Shown piece by piece: positions 14,509 to 21,148 of a stretch of DNA of 21,148 nucleotides (position 1 is the stretch's first letter; every line of letters begins with the position of its first letter). Source of the stretch: Pyrolobus sp964613695 (GTDB taxonomy: Archaea; Thermoproteota; Thermoprotei_A; Sulfolobales; Pyrodictiaceae); NCBI GenBank assembly GCA_964613695.1, contig CAZTIR010000023.1:1-21148 (forward strand), in the 5' to 3' direction. The notes beneath the pieces were generated by a model. It saw only the letters and a program-made list of their open reading frames with translations. It made no database searches and was not told the DNA's origin. A program made the position numbers and the translations under genes.

Positions 14509-15537
14509 TTATATCCCTATACTCTCGTACCTCCACCTCTTCCACGCCTCCTCGAGCCTCAGCCACAGCTTGTTAAGATGGGGTGCCAGGCCCTCGGGCA
14601 TCACTAGAAGCGATATTATAACCACTATGAGTGGCACCATGTACCCCAGCCCCACGTCGACGGGCACACCCAGGCTCTGGAGAGCTGGTATGATTATCTC
14701 GCTCACCGGATAGTAGGCCAATGCTATAATGTAAGCCGCAATCATACTGGAGAAGATGCTGCCCAACCCGCCCAACGTCACCGAGGCAAAGACGAAGGCT
14801 AACAGCAGCCACCCGGACTCAACAATGGGTATAGCGGGCGTCGTCCACAAGAACCATAATACGCCCCCGAGACCCGCTAAACCACCCCCAATAAACCACG
14901 CTATTATCTCCAATACATCCGTGTTTATACCACTAGCCTCCGCTAAGTCACGATTATCCGCGGTAGCCCGAAGCGACACACCCACCATGGTCTGCGTGAA
15001 GAAGAGCACTAGAGCGGCTACTACAGCCGCCGCCACGACCCATGGTAGAACGTCGTTGAAGTTTATTGCAACACCTGCAACGGAGGCTATAGGCCCATAG
15101 ATGCCAGCCGATATTTGCATAGACCCCACCATGAACAAATACCAGATGTGAAAAGCATAGCGTAGAACTAGCTCGACACCTATACTAGCAACCATCAATT
15201 GCAGAGGCCCAGCACCCCGTAGGCGTAGAGGCCTATAGACCAGGAGGAAGGTTAGAGTTGCGACCAGCCCAGCAAAGAGGAAGGAGACTAGGAGCTTGAT
15301 ATAAGTCAATGGGCTGAAGGGCAACGGCTTGAGAGACTCTGGGAGCAGGTTCCCGGAGAGGGCTAGAGTCGCAGCCAAATAGCCCATTATGCCAGCCACA
15401 GCATAATCGCCGTGAGCGAAGTTCGCGATACGGCTGACAGAGTAGGTTAGCGCGAGACCAGCTGACATCAGGGCAAGTATAGTACCAAAGATAGAGGCAT
15501 CTATAAGCGCTCCTAGAACCTCACTAAAGCCTACCAC
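14509..15537 (-). CDS. livH: branched-chain amino acid ABC transporter permease LivH
   Basis: A 342-aa membrane protein with about eight hydrophobic helices. Family blocks: FGTILALMSAGLALTYSVSR and FAHGDYAV near the N-terminus, the coupling loop GVSLRATADNRDLAEASGIN, and GGLGSIFSSMIAAYII near the C-terminus. It pairs with LivM. The start is GTG at 15537, preceded by GGGG; the binding-protein gene ends 82 bases upstream. The 82-base spacer (15538-15619) holds no open frame and, importantly, no remnant of a second copy of the binding protein's C-terminal half. Confidence 0.92.
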   Translation of the reverse strand: MVGFSEVLGALIDASIFGTILALMSAGLALTYSVSRIANFAHGDYAVAGIMGYLAATLALSGNLLPESLKPLPFSPLTYIKLLVSFLFAGLVATLTFLLVYRPLRLRGAGPLQLMVASIGVELVLRYAFHIWYLFMVGSMQISAGIYGPIASVAGVAINFNDVLPWVVAAAVVAALVLFFTQTMVGVSLRATADNRDLAEASGINTDVLEIIAWFIGGGLAGLGGVLWFLWTTPAIPIVESGWLLLAFVFASVTLGGLGSIFSSMIAAYIIALAYYPVSEIIIPALQSLGVPVDVGLGYMVPLIVVIISLLVMPEGLAPHLNKLWLRLEEAWKRWRYESIGI

Positions 15538-15619
15538 TTTTACCCCAAGGAACGCGACGCAAGAATGGAGCGACCGTTAAAAACCTTAGGGGGCCTAGAG
15601 TTTGAGCATCTTCCGACCT

Positions 15620-17074
15620 CTAACTCTTAATAAGCTGCTCTACGATGTTCGCCAGCTGCTGCACCTCTGGGCCGTAGTCCGGCTTGTCCGGGGTATAGCC
15701 TAGTAGTTTTACAATACCGCCGAGCTTCTCGAAGTTCTCTTTGAACGCTAGAGCGATACCCTCGCCGTACGGGTCTTTACGGTATATGACTGCGACCTTC
15801 TTCACACCCTCCTTGTGCACTAGGTAGGCCAGCGCCTTGCCCTGACCCCTATCGTTGCCCACAACCCTGAAGACATAGTCGTCCTTCGCTAGGGCTGGGC
15901 TGGTGCTGCTAGGGCTGATTGTTATCACCTTCTTGCTGTTCACATAGTCTATGATACCGCTTAGGGCTGCGCTGCTAGCAGTACCTATTATCAGAGCTGC
16001 ATGATACTGCTCGACTAGTACTCTTGCACCCTCTAGCGCCTTAGCCGGGTTTGTACCGGTGTCCTGCACCTCGGGCTTGAAGGTGAAGGGTGCGCCAAGC
16101 TCCTTTAGTATCTTGTCCACCTGCTTGATAGCGTAGAGCGCAGCCTTAACCATGTTCTGGCCCTCCTCCTTGAGGCTGCCGCTCTGCGGGAGTAGTATGC
16201 CGACGACTATCGTGCCTTTCAGCTTGAGGTTCGGGTTCTTCAGGTACTTCGCTATGACGTCTTTGAGGTTCTCGGGTGTTATCTTACAGACCTTGGCGTT
16301 GAACTTGTATTGGTTGATCGGGATTATCTTGTTCTCTGCCGAGACGTAGACGTAACGGTCCTCGAACTTGCACTTGCCTCCGGTACAAGTGAAGGTCCAG
16401 ATGCTATAGTCCTGGTATTTGAGGTCGCCGGTCTTCGGGTCTAGCGCTTTCCAGCCACTCATGCCACAGTACTCCTGAGATATCTCTAGTAGGGCTTTCT
16501 TCACGGCATCCGCGTTGGTGGTTCCCGCCTTTATTATCGCCAGCATGCCCAGTATAGCAGCATCGTAGGTGTATGGCACGAAGCCGGTAACATCGATACC
16601 CTGCTGCTCGAACACTTTCTTCAGCTCCTCAAAGTACTTGGTCCTAGGCATGAACGGGAATGTGCCCATCAGGTGCACCTTGGTTAGGAACTTCTTCACG
16701 ATGTCCGGGGCTTGTAGTAGCGCACCACTACGAATGCTCTCGCTGCTAAACCACCTAACCTTACCCAGGATTGGCGTCTGGGCTGCATGCTGGAGTATAT
16801 TGATGCCGTCCGTCTCGAAGGCTACTATCAGAACTGCGACATTACTATACCCGGATTTCATAGTTGCGGTTGCCGTGGCGGCAGGCGATGTAGTAGATGT
16901 GGTGGACGTCATAGTCGTCTGCATCGGGCTCGTGGTTGTTGCCGCGGGCATAGTAGTGGTGGTCGTGGGACCGCCCTTCCTACCCATTAGGAGCGCAGCG
17001 GCAGCGCCAATAATGATAATGATGATTATGATGCCTATGATTGCGCCCTTTGAGGCTGCGCGTAGGCGCTGCAT
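15620..17074 (-). CDS. Liv-type amino acid substrate-binding protein, apparently circularly permuted
   Basis: About 484 residues (numbered from ATG 17074). Order: short basic tail; hydrophobic anchor 10-30 with eight Ile in a row; Thr/Ser/Met-rich linker 37-71; NVAVLIVAFETDG (78-90) to INQYK (257); hydrophilic joiner 258-283; GTIVVGILLPQSG (287-299) through PSSTSP (388-393) to EVQQLANIVEQLIKS (end). In ordinary type I binding proteins such as E. coli LivJ/LivK, the second block comes first: the KPDYGPEVQQL segment aligns with EKDFSALIARLQ of LivK and is followed by NVAVLIVAFETDG-like sequence. Here the halves are swapped. All family blocks are present once. Four Cys (203, 230, 235, 263) could pair outside the cell. 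GTG at 17083 is an alternative start. A canonical protein would have the anchor before GTIVVG. Confidence 0.9.
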   Translation of the reverse strand: MQRLRAASKGAIIGIIIIIIIIGAAAALLMGRKGGPTTTTTMPAATTTSPMQTTMTSTTSTTSPAATATATMKSGYSNVAVLIVAFETDGINILQHAAQTPILGKVRWFSSESIRSGALLQAPDIVKKFLTKVHLMGTFPFMPRTKYFEELKKVFEQQGIDVTGFVPYTYDAAILGMLAIIKAGTTNADAVKKALLEISQEYCGMSGWKALDPKTGDLKYQDYSIWTFTCTGGKCKFEDRYVYVSAENKIIPINQYKFNAKVCKITPENLKDVIAKYLKNPNLKLKGTIVVGILLPQSGSLKEEGQNMVKAALYAIKQVDKILKELGAPFTFKPEVQDTGTNPAKALEGARVLVEQYHAALIIGTASSAALSGIIDYVNSKKVITISPSSTSPALAKDDYVFRVVGNDRGQGKALAYLVHKEGVKKVAVIYRKDPYGEGIALAFKENFEKLGGIVKLLGYTPDKPDYGPEVQQLANIVEQLIKS

Positions 17075-17133
17075 ACTACCCACCCCAGGCCCACTCCTCT
17101 ACCTTCTAGTTAGCCGCGTGCTGGCACCCCTCC

Positions 17134-17141
17134 TATAAAAG
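17134..17141 (-). promoter_or_regulatory. TATA box of the Liv transporter operon
   Basis: The minus-strand sequence CTTTTATA lies 60 bases before the ATG at 17074, predicting transcription from about 17112 and a leader of about 38 bases with a GGGGTGGG site 6-7 bases before the ATG. The spacer 17084-17236 shows no open frame. Confidence 0.55.
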
Positions 17142-17236
17142 CGGAACGATTCAATCTCTATTTCTACGGGCATGGGTATTTCAAATAGCCTACTAAGACT
17201 ATGGCAAGCCCTTCGCTCGACTATCCCGCCCTATAA

Positions 17237-18472
17237 TTATAACAGTCCTACCTCCTTAGCCACCTCCAGTGCTAGACCGCCGCCGCCATACCTCGCCCAT
17301 ACCGCGCAGGTGCCCTCGCTAGAGACCATGCAGGGGCCGTAGGGGTTGGCTGGGGTGCATCCTCTTAGGAAGTATGGGCAGTCTGTCGGCTTCGCCAGGC
17401 CTAGTGTTATCTCGGCGCATTTGCAGCCGGGTGGTAGGTCGTACTTGAAGCGTTCTGGCGTGAGCTCCGGTATCCCGTATCTCTCGAGGGCGTCGTACTT
17501 CTTATACTTCTGGCGGAAGGCTAGGCCGCTCTTGGGCACGAAGCCGAGCCCCCTCCACGCTGCGTCAACCTCCTCACAGCACTCCCTGATGGCCTTCTGG
17601 GCCTCCACGTTACCCTCCCAGGTGACTGCTCGTGTGTATTCATTAACCAGCCTGGGCTTGCCCTCGTAGAGCTGCCTCAATATCTCTAGTATGGCTAGGA
17701 GTACGTCGAGGGGCTCGAAGCCCGCTACCACCGTGGGTATGCCATACTCCTCGACCACAAAACTCCACGCCTTGGCGCCGGTTATGGTGGAGACGTGGCC
17801 CGGCGCTATCACGCCGCGTATCGGGATATGCTCCTTGTGTATCTCGAACGTGTACCTCATTATCGGTGGTGTTAGGCGGTGCACGTTTATGAAGGAGAGG
17901 TTCTCGGGCGCCACCTCGCGCACGATCACGGAGGCCGTCGCGGGCGCCGTAGTCTCGAAGCCTACGGCGAAGAATACCGACTCCTTGCCACTCTCCCTAG
18001 CCTTCTTGACAGCATCGACCACGCTGTAGACTACCTCCACGCTACCGCCCTGGGCGCGGGCCTCGGCGAGGCTACGGGGCTTGCCCGAACCCCGGTGAGC
18101 AGAGCCTGGCAGCTTGTATGCATCCCCATACGTATAGACCGTTATCCCCTCGAGCGCGAGCTTAATCGCCACATCCACGTAGTAGGCTGGTGTCACGCAC
18201 ACGGGGCAGCCGGGGCCGGCTACGAGCTCGACGTTGGGCGGCATAAGGCTACGTAGTCCAAAGTGCGTTATAGTCCACTCGTGTGTACCGCAAAAGTCCA
18301 TGATCTTGATCGGCTCGTCGCCGAACCTGGATTTCAGCTTCTCTGCCAGCCGGTGTATCTTCTCGACAACCTCCTTGCTCATGGGGTTGAGGCGGTAGAG
18401 TTTCAGTATGCGGGCCAGCACCTCGTCCTTGCTCTCGACCGCGTAGGGGCCGGGCTCGGTGAAGACGCTCAA
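17237..18472 (-). CDS. hypD: [NiFe]-hydrogenase maturation protein HypD
   Basis: A 411-aa iron-sulfur protein that with HypC assembles and reduces the Fe(CN)2CO group of [NiFe]-hydrogenases. Seen: CGTHE (61-65), GPGCPVC (86-92), GFETT (171-175), and the C-terminal cluster region (PPGCKCAEI, then CPYFLRGC, GPC and GTC). All catalytic and cluster cysteines known from HypD seem to be present. Length is a little above the usual ~370-380 because of an N-terminal extension. TTG at 18472 is the longest start and has a GGAG close before it; GTG near 18421 is possible. No other hyp gene is in the window. Its presence implies a [NiFe]-hydrogenase elsewhere in the genome. Confidence 0.95.
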   Translation of the reverse strand: MSVFTEPGPYAVESKDEVLARILKLYRLNPMSKEVVEKIHRLAEKLKSRFGDEPIKIMDFCGTHEWTITHFGLRSLMPPNVELVAGPGCPVCVTPAYYVDVAIKLALEGITVYTYGDAYKLPGSAHRGSGKPRSLAEARAQGGSVEVVYSVVDAVKKARESGKESVFFAVGFETTAPATASVIVREVAPENLSFINVHRLTPPIMRYTFEIHKEHIPIRGVIAPGHVSTITGAKAWSFVVEEYGIPTVVAGFEPLDVLLAILEILRQLYEGKPRLVNEYTRAVTWEGNVEAQKAIRECCEEVDAAWRGLGFVPKSGLAFRQKYKKYDALERYGIPELTPERFKYDLPPGCKCAEITLGLAKPTDCPYFLRGCTPANPYGPCMVSSEGTCAVWARYGGGGLALEVAKEVGLL

Positions 18473-18515
18473 ACTCCTAATCCCTCACTCGTTGATACAC
18501 TGCGCCACGGGAGGT

Positions 18516-18524
18516 GCAAATAGC
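18516..18524. promoter_or_regulatory. possible shared TATA-like box between hypD and lplA
   Basis: The sequence gcaaatagc is the most AT-rich part of the 76-base divergent spacer. It could direct hypD leftward (start near 18495) and lplA rightward (start near 18545, nearly leaderless). Weak evidence. Confidence 0.28.
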
Positions 18525-18548
18525 TAGTCGTGGGGTGGAGGCTCGGCG

Positions 18549-19304
18549 TTGCATACCCTCTACCTCTGGCTCGACACCGGTAGGGATGCCTGCACCAACA
18601 TGGGTATAGACGAGGCTATGCTGTATGAGGCCTCGAGAGAGGCTAGCATCCTACGCATCTACTGGTTTGAGCCGCACGCGGCCACCATAGGCTTCTTCCA
18701 GAGGCTCCTAGACGCCGTGGACTTGGAGGCTTGCAGGTGGTACGGGGTTAAGGTTGTCAGGAGGATCACGGGGGGTGGTAGCGTATACCACGATAATCTC
18801 GGCGAGGTGACCTACTCTATAGCCGTGCCCGCGCACCTCGTCGAGAACATGCGCGTGGATGAGAGCTTCCGTTTTCTAAGCCGCTGGCTCCTCTACGCTC
18901 TCGAAGAGCTCGGAGTCGAGGGCGGCTACGCGGGCTACAATGATATAGTCGTGGAGGGGCGCAAGGTATCCGGGAATGCTCAGGTTAGGCGGGGTGGCGG
19001 CGTACTCCAGCATGGCACGCTGATGTACGCCACGCGCCTCAGTATACTGGTTAGGGTTCTCCGTATACCACCCGGCAAGCGGAGGGTTATCCAGGAGAGG
19101 GTCACCACATTATCACAAGTGCTAGGGCGCAGGATTGAGAGGGATGAGGTCATCGACGCCATTGTTAGGGGGGTTAAGCGTTGGTCCGGGGAGGCTGGCT
19201 TCAAGCTCCTCGAGATACCAGAGGAGTTGAGGAGTAGGCTGGTTAGGCTAGGAGAGTCGCTCTCCTGGAGGTACTGTAGCGGTGAGTGGTTATGGAGGAG
19301 GTGA
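18549..19304 (+). CDS. lplA: lipoate-protein ligase A, catalytic subunit
   Basis: A 251-aa catalytic domain that activates lipoate with ATP and attaches it to a lysine of lipoyl domains such as glycine cleavage H protein. The lipoyl-AMP loop RRITGGGSVYHD lies at 71-82, with the catalytic-type Lys in NDIVVEGRKVSGNAQ (131-145). Bacterial LplA has an extra C-terminal domain; here the protein stops after the catalytic domain, as in archaea that carry that domain as a separate gene, which follows directly. TTG at 18549 is preceded by GGTGGAGG at 7 bases. The octanoyltransferase LipM/LplJ-type homologues share this fold, so the exact acyl substrate is not fixed. Confidence 0.9.
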   Translation: MHTLYLWLDTGRDACTNMGIDEAMLYEASREASILRIYWFEPHAATIGFFQRLLDAVDLEACRWYGVKVVRRITGGGSVYHDNLGEVTYSIAVPAHLVENMRVDESFRFLSRWLLYALEELGVEGGYAGYNDIVVEGRKVSGNAQVRRGGGVLQHGTLMYATRLSILVRVLRIPPGKRRVIQERVTTLSQVLGRRIERDEVIDAIVRGVKRWSGEAGFKLLEIPEELRSRLVRLGESLSWRYCSGEWLWRR

Positions 19305-19570
19305 GGTGTCGACTTAAGAGGGAGGAAGGTAAACTAGTTGAAATCCGCCTCGTGTACGACGAGGAGCGTTGTAGAGTAGTCCACGCAGTGCTCGAGGGCG
19401 AGTTCTTCGCAGACCCGGGTATAGAGGAGGAGGTTGCGAGACTACCCGGCCTCGATGTCCGCGAGGCCCTAGAGAGGCTGCGCAAGGCCATCCACCACTA
19501 CTTCGTGGCACCCGCCGAGGATGTCTCGGAGTGCATTGACAGTGTTGCGGAGAGCATTAGGTGCCGTTAG
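19292..19570 (+). CDS. lplB: lipoate-protein ligase accessory subunit LplB (C-terminal domain)
   Basis: A 92-aa protein matching the separate accessory domain of archaeal bipartite lipoate ligases: an N-terminal strand pair (LKREEGKLVEIRLVYD), then GEFFADPGIEEEVARLPG and a helix pair. LplB is needed for activation of lipoate by LplA in Thermoplasma, as established there. ATG at 19292 follows GGTGA by 6 bases and overlaps the end of lplA by 13 bases, so the pair is translationally coupled. GTG at 19286 is an alternative. The last residues include Cys pairs (ECIDSVAESIRCR). Confidence 0.82.
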   Translation: MEEVRCRLKREEGKLVEIRLVYDEERCRVVHAVLEGEFFADPGIEEEVARLPGLDVREALERLRKAIHHYFVAPAEDVSECIDSVAESIRCR

Positions 19571-19582
19571 CGGCTATGCCGC
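19570..19582 (+). terminator. small hairpin at the end of lplB
   Basis: GCGGC-TAT-GCCGC directly after the stop forms a 5-bp GC stem. No T run follows, so termination is doubtful. The rest of the spacer up to 19749 has no tRNA, no open frame with a ribosome binding site, and only short GC-rich inverted repeats. Confidence 0.25.
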
Positions 19583-19749
19583 GTAACGCGGGGCTGTCGG
19601 AACCTTGCCCCCTCCTCACTACTCGGTGCCGGGGTGCTACGGAGGTGCCTCCCCATCCTCCCGGAGCCTACCTGGAACTATGCACGCCTTTATTACGAGA
19701 GTGGGCTTAGTGAACTCGCCTACGAGCACCACTCGCGCGACTAGCTTTG

Positions 19750-19758
19750 TATAAAAGG
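19750..19758 (+). promoter_or_regulatory. TATA box of the L40e gene
   Basis: TATAAAAGG lies 41 bases upstream of the ATG, giving a predicted start near 19778 and a short leader that contains GGAG. A clear archaeal box. Confidence 0.6.
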
Positions 19759-19790
19759 TTCCCGGCTGTGGCTCCAAAGGGGCGCGGAGC

Positions 19791-19958
19791 ATGCCCGTCA
19801 CGGACCCGGTGAAGCTCGCCATAGTGAGGAAGCGTGTACTCGAGAAGCTCGTCTGCAGGAAATGTGGTGCTCTAAACCCGCCGGGCGCGACTAAATGCAG
19901 ACGATGTAAGAGCAAGAACCTGAGACCCAAGCACGCCGAGAAGGGCATGAAGAAGTGA
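19791..19958 (+). CDS. rpl40e: 50S ribosomal protein L40e
   Basis: A 55-aa protein. The frame reads MPVTDPVKLAIVRKRVLEKL, then VCRKCGALNPPGATKCRRCKS and a basic tail (NLRPKHAEKGMKK). Two Cys-x2-Cys pairs (CRKC, CRRC) form the zinc finger, and the spacing fits archaeal L40e, a small, very basic protein of the large subunit. ATG follows CGGAG at a short distance, behind a good TATA box, so it is probably a single gene. A T run lies 23 bases beyond the stop. Length is within the usual range. Confidence 0.92.
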   Translation: MPVTDPVKLAIVRKRVLEKLVCRKCGALNPPGATKCRRCKSKNLRPKHAEKGMKK

Positions 19959-19980
19959 TAGCGCCAGAGGCGTGAAGCTG

Positions 19981-19985
19981 TTTTT
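19981..19985 (+). terminator. T5 run after L40e
   Basis: Five Ts (19981-19985) lie 23 bases beyond the L40e stop and directly before the next candidate promoter. Short but typical of archaeal ends of transcripts. Confidence 0.4.
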
Positions 19986-19988
19986 AGC

Positions 19989-19996
19989 GTAAAAGG
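19989..19996 (+). promoter_or_regulatory. candidate TATA box of the membrane winged-helix gene
   Basis: GTAAAAGG lies about 40 bases before the ATG at 20032, predicting transcription from about 20019. The start is preceded by TTAGGGTG, a plausible ribosome binding site at 9 bases. Confidence 0.38.
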
Positions 19997-20031
19997 TAAC
20001 AGTATACACACCATGTTAGGGTGTTAAGGTT

Positions 20032-21024
20032 ATGTGGGCTGCTCGTGCGCGCATCCTCCCAGCCGCGATGATATTACTCGCGCTGCTATACTCCGCTACT
20101 TCCCTCGCAGCACAGGGACAACAAGCGCTTGTCATCCTTGAGCCATCTGGAGTAGTTAGAGTAGAGCTGCATGCGTGGCTGACCCGCGGTCCTAACGAAA
20201 TAAGGCTTCCAGTCACACCCATCCCGAGCACCATAATCGTGAGCATTAATAACACGCTCTTGCCGCCAATATACGTGAATAACACGCTCTACGTCTTCTC
20301 GCCGGTGAACGGCAACGCTACGATAGATTACGTGGCTAACGTGAGCGTGAAAGACGGCATCTACACTCTCCTAGTGAGCGGCAACGCCGTGCTCGTAGTG
20401 CCGCCGCGCGTGGTGCTATTAACACTGCCTAACGTGACAAAGGTCGCAGAGAAAGACGGTAACCTACTCTTCTACATCAAGGGCGTTAACCTGATACGCT
20501 ACACGATACTCGCACCGTCGCAGACACCGACGGCAACCAGCAAGACGCCTACTAGGACAGCCACTACGCTCACTCGCACCACGCCCACGCCTATAGGCAC
20601 GAGCACACAGACACCACCCCCCACGCTGAGCAGTACAACACGCCGCAAAGGCGGGGGACTGAACCCATTACTACCAGGCATTATAGTAGCGGTTCTCGCC
20701 ATAGTCGTCGCCGCGTTACTCGCTGCTAGGAGGAGGCCCGGTGGTGCTGCAGCCTCCCAGGCGCCGCCCACAGCTCCAGGCAATCAGCCACCCGGGGGCC
20801 AGAGTACAACCCCAAGGCTGGAGGTCGAGCTCAGCGATACAGACAAGCTTGTCTTGGCTAAGCTGCGTGAGCTTGGAGGCAAGGCGCTCCAGTCGGAGCT
20901 GATACGCGCTACGGGGCTCCCTAAGACGACCCTTTGGAGGGCTGTGAGGAGGCTAGAGAAGCTCGGCCTTGTAAAGGTCTATAAGGATTCTCAGGGCCGC
21001 AACGTTGTGGTACTCTCGATGTAG
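20032..21024 (+). CDS. membrane-anchored winged-helix transcriptional regulator with extracellular sensor domain
   Basis: A 330-aa protein with a clear mosaic. Residues 1-27 are a signal peptide; 28-160 an extracellular beta-rich domain with five N-glycosylation sequons (NNT, NNT, NAT, NVS, NVT); 163-203 a Thr/Pro-rich stalk (TPTATSKTPTRTATTL); 213-231 one transmembrane helix, followed by RRR; 232-262 a Pro/Gly-rich linker; and 266-330 a winged helix-turn-helix (KLVLAKLRELGGKALQSEL, then GLPKTTLWRAVRRLEKLGLV). The topology puts the DNA-binding domain in the cytoplasm, so it may pass an outside signal directly to DNA, a one-component design known from archaea. The ligand is unknown. A nested palindrome just after its stop could be its site (see findings). 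Confidence 0.82.
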   Translation: MWAARARILPAAMILLALLYSATSLAAQGQQALVILEPSGVVRVELHAWLTRGPNEIRLPVTPIPSTIIVSINNTLLPPIYVNNTLYVFSPVNGNATIDYVANVSVKDGIYTLLVSGNAVLVVPPRVVLLTLPNVTKVAEKDGNLLFYIKGVNLIRYTILAPSQTPTATSKTPTRTATTLTRTTPTPIGTSTQTPPPTLSSTTRRKGGGLNPLLPGIIVAVLAIVVAALLAARRRPGGAAASQAPPTAPGNQPPGGQSTTPRLEVELSDTDKLVLAKLRELGGKALQSELIRATGLPKTTLWRAVRRLEKLGLVKVYKDSQGRNVVVLSM

Positions 21025-21025
21025 T

Positions 21026-21053
21026 GTTCCGGCTTGTTCCATGGAAGCGGAAC
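21026..21053. repeat. nested inverted repeat downstream of the winged-helix gene
   Basis: Outer arms gttccggctt (21026-21035) and aagcggaac (21045-21053) pair with one unpaired G; the centre contains a perfect 10-base palindrome ttccatggaa (21037-21046). The element lies between the stop at 21024 and the next gene's start at 21109. It could be an operator or a terminator. Confidence 0.5.
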
Positions 21054-21108
21054 GCGGGTTCCTCATAAGGACGGTACGCGGAGAGACTCTCCCGGAGAGG
21101 TGAGGCGT

Positions 21109-21148
21109 ATGGCGGCACCGAGGTATGTGATTGGCTACGCCCTGATAC
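21109..21148 (+). CDS. start of an unidentified gene, cut by window edge
   Basis: ATG at 21109 begins MAAPRYVIGYALI and runs off the right edge; 13 codons are visible. A strong GGAGAGGTGAGG lies about 5 bases upstream, which is the main support for a real start. The residues are too few to name a family. It follows the winged-helix gene after an 84-base spacer. Confidence 0.5.
   Translation, partial: MAAPRYVIGYALI

Noticed and set aside
16860..16990. Tandem repeat in the Thr-rich linker of the binding protein
   Set aside because: The DNA is low in complexity because of repeated Thr and Ser codons, but there is no regular unit; this is a usual anchor-linker composition in archaeal surface proteins.
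19571..19749. tRNA or SRP RNA in the spacer after lplB
   Set aside because: No GTTCRANNC T-loop and no acceptor stem could be found, and the conserved SRP helix 8 loop is absent. Only short GC-rich hairpins occur.
19637..20014. 125-residue open frame on the minus strand opposite L40e
   Set aside because: It is the antisense shadow of L40e and its promoter. The L40e frame has a full zinc-finger signature, TATA box and ribosome site; this one has no recognisable motif.
1..21148. CRISPR array, insertion sequence, attachment site or defence island
   Set aside because: I saw no spaced direct repeats, transposase or integrase motifs, or target-site duplications. The gene content is housekeeping and transport.

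Overview
The window (about 21 kb, 100 Ns at 6160-6259) looks like chromosomal DNA of a hyperthermophilic crenarchaeon, most likely Desulfurococcales or Pyrodictiaceae-like. Pointers are a crenarchaeal TFB, aIF1, the small RNA polymerase subunit Rpo12 (RpoP), ribosomal protein L40e, ferredoxin-linked 2-oxoacid oxidation, a split lipoate ligase, archaeal TATA boxes, many GTG/TTG starts with purine-rich ribosome binding sites, and T-run terminators. The species call is inference.

Layout, left to right. 1-1606 (minus): MBL-fold hydrolase, an unknown 191-aa protein and the start of PRPP synthetase. 1667-4837 (minus): porG-porD-porA-porB, a four-subunit pyruvate/2-oxoacid:ferredoxin oxidoreductase. 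4950-6599 (minus): TFB followed by an ASCH/PUA-like protein. TFB is interrupted by an artificial gap whose two sides repeat the same 55 bases; collapsing it restores one 315-aa reading frame. 6820-8658: aIF1 (minus) diverges from rpo12 (plus), which runs tail to tail into agmatinase, preceded by a DUF2175-like protein. 8697-11438 (minus): three proteins of uncertain function and an ABC ATPase of the zinc/manganese type with no permease beside it. 11443-17074 (minus): a complete branched-chain amino acid (Liv-type) ABC transporter: binding protein, LivH, LivM, LivG, LivF. 17237-18472 (minus): HypD, a [NiFe]-hydrogenase maturation factor. 18549-19570 (plus): the two-gene lipoate-protein ligase. 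19791-21148 (plus): L40e, a membrane-anchored winged-helix protein, and the start of one more gene.

Most notable observation: the Liv-type substrate-binding protein (15620-17074) appears circularly permuted. After its membrane anchor and Thr-rich linker it begins with what is normally the C-terminal half of a type I periplasmic binding protein, continues through a short new linker into the normal N-terminal half, and stops exactly where the C-terminal half would normally start. The promoter, anchor, reading frame and transporter partners are all intact, so it looks like a working rearranged protein. An assembly cause must still be excluded, because the same sequence contains one demonstrable bad join in TFB.

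Together the genes suggest a peptide- or amino-acid-using, hydrogenase-bearing anaerobe: amino acids imported by the Liv system, 2-oxoacids oxidised by POR with reduced ferredoxin, and a hydrogenase that needs HypD.
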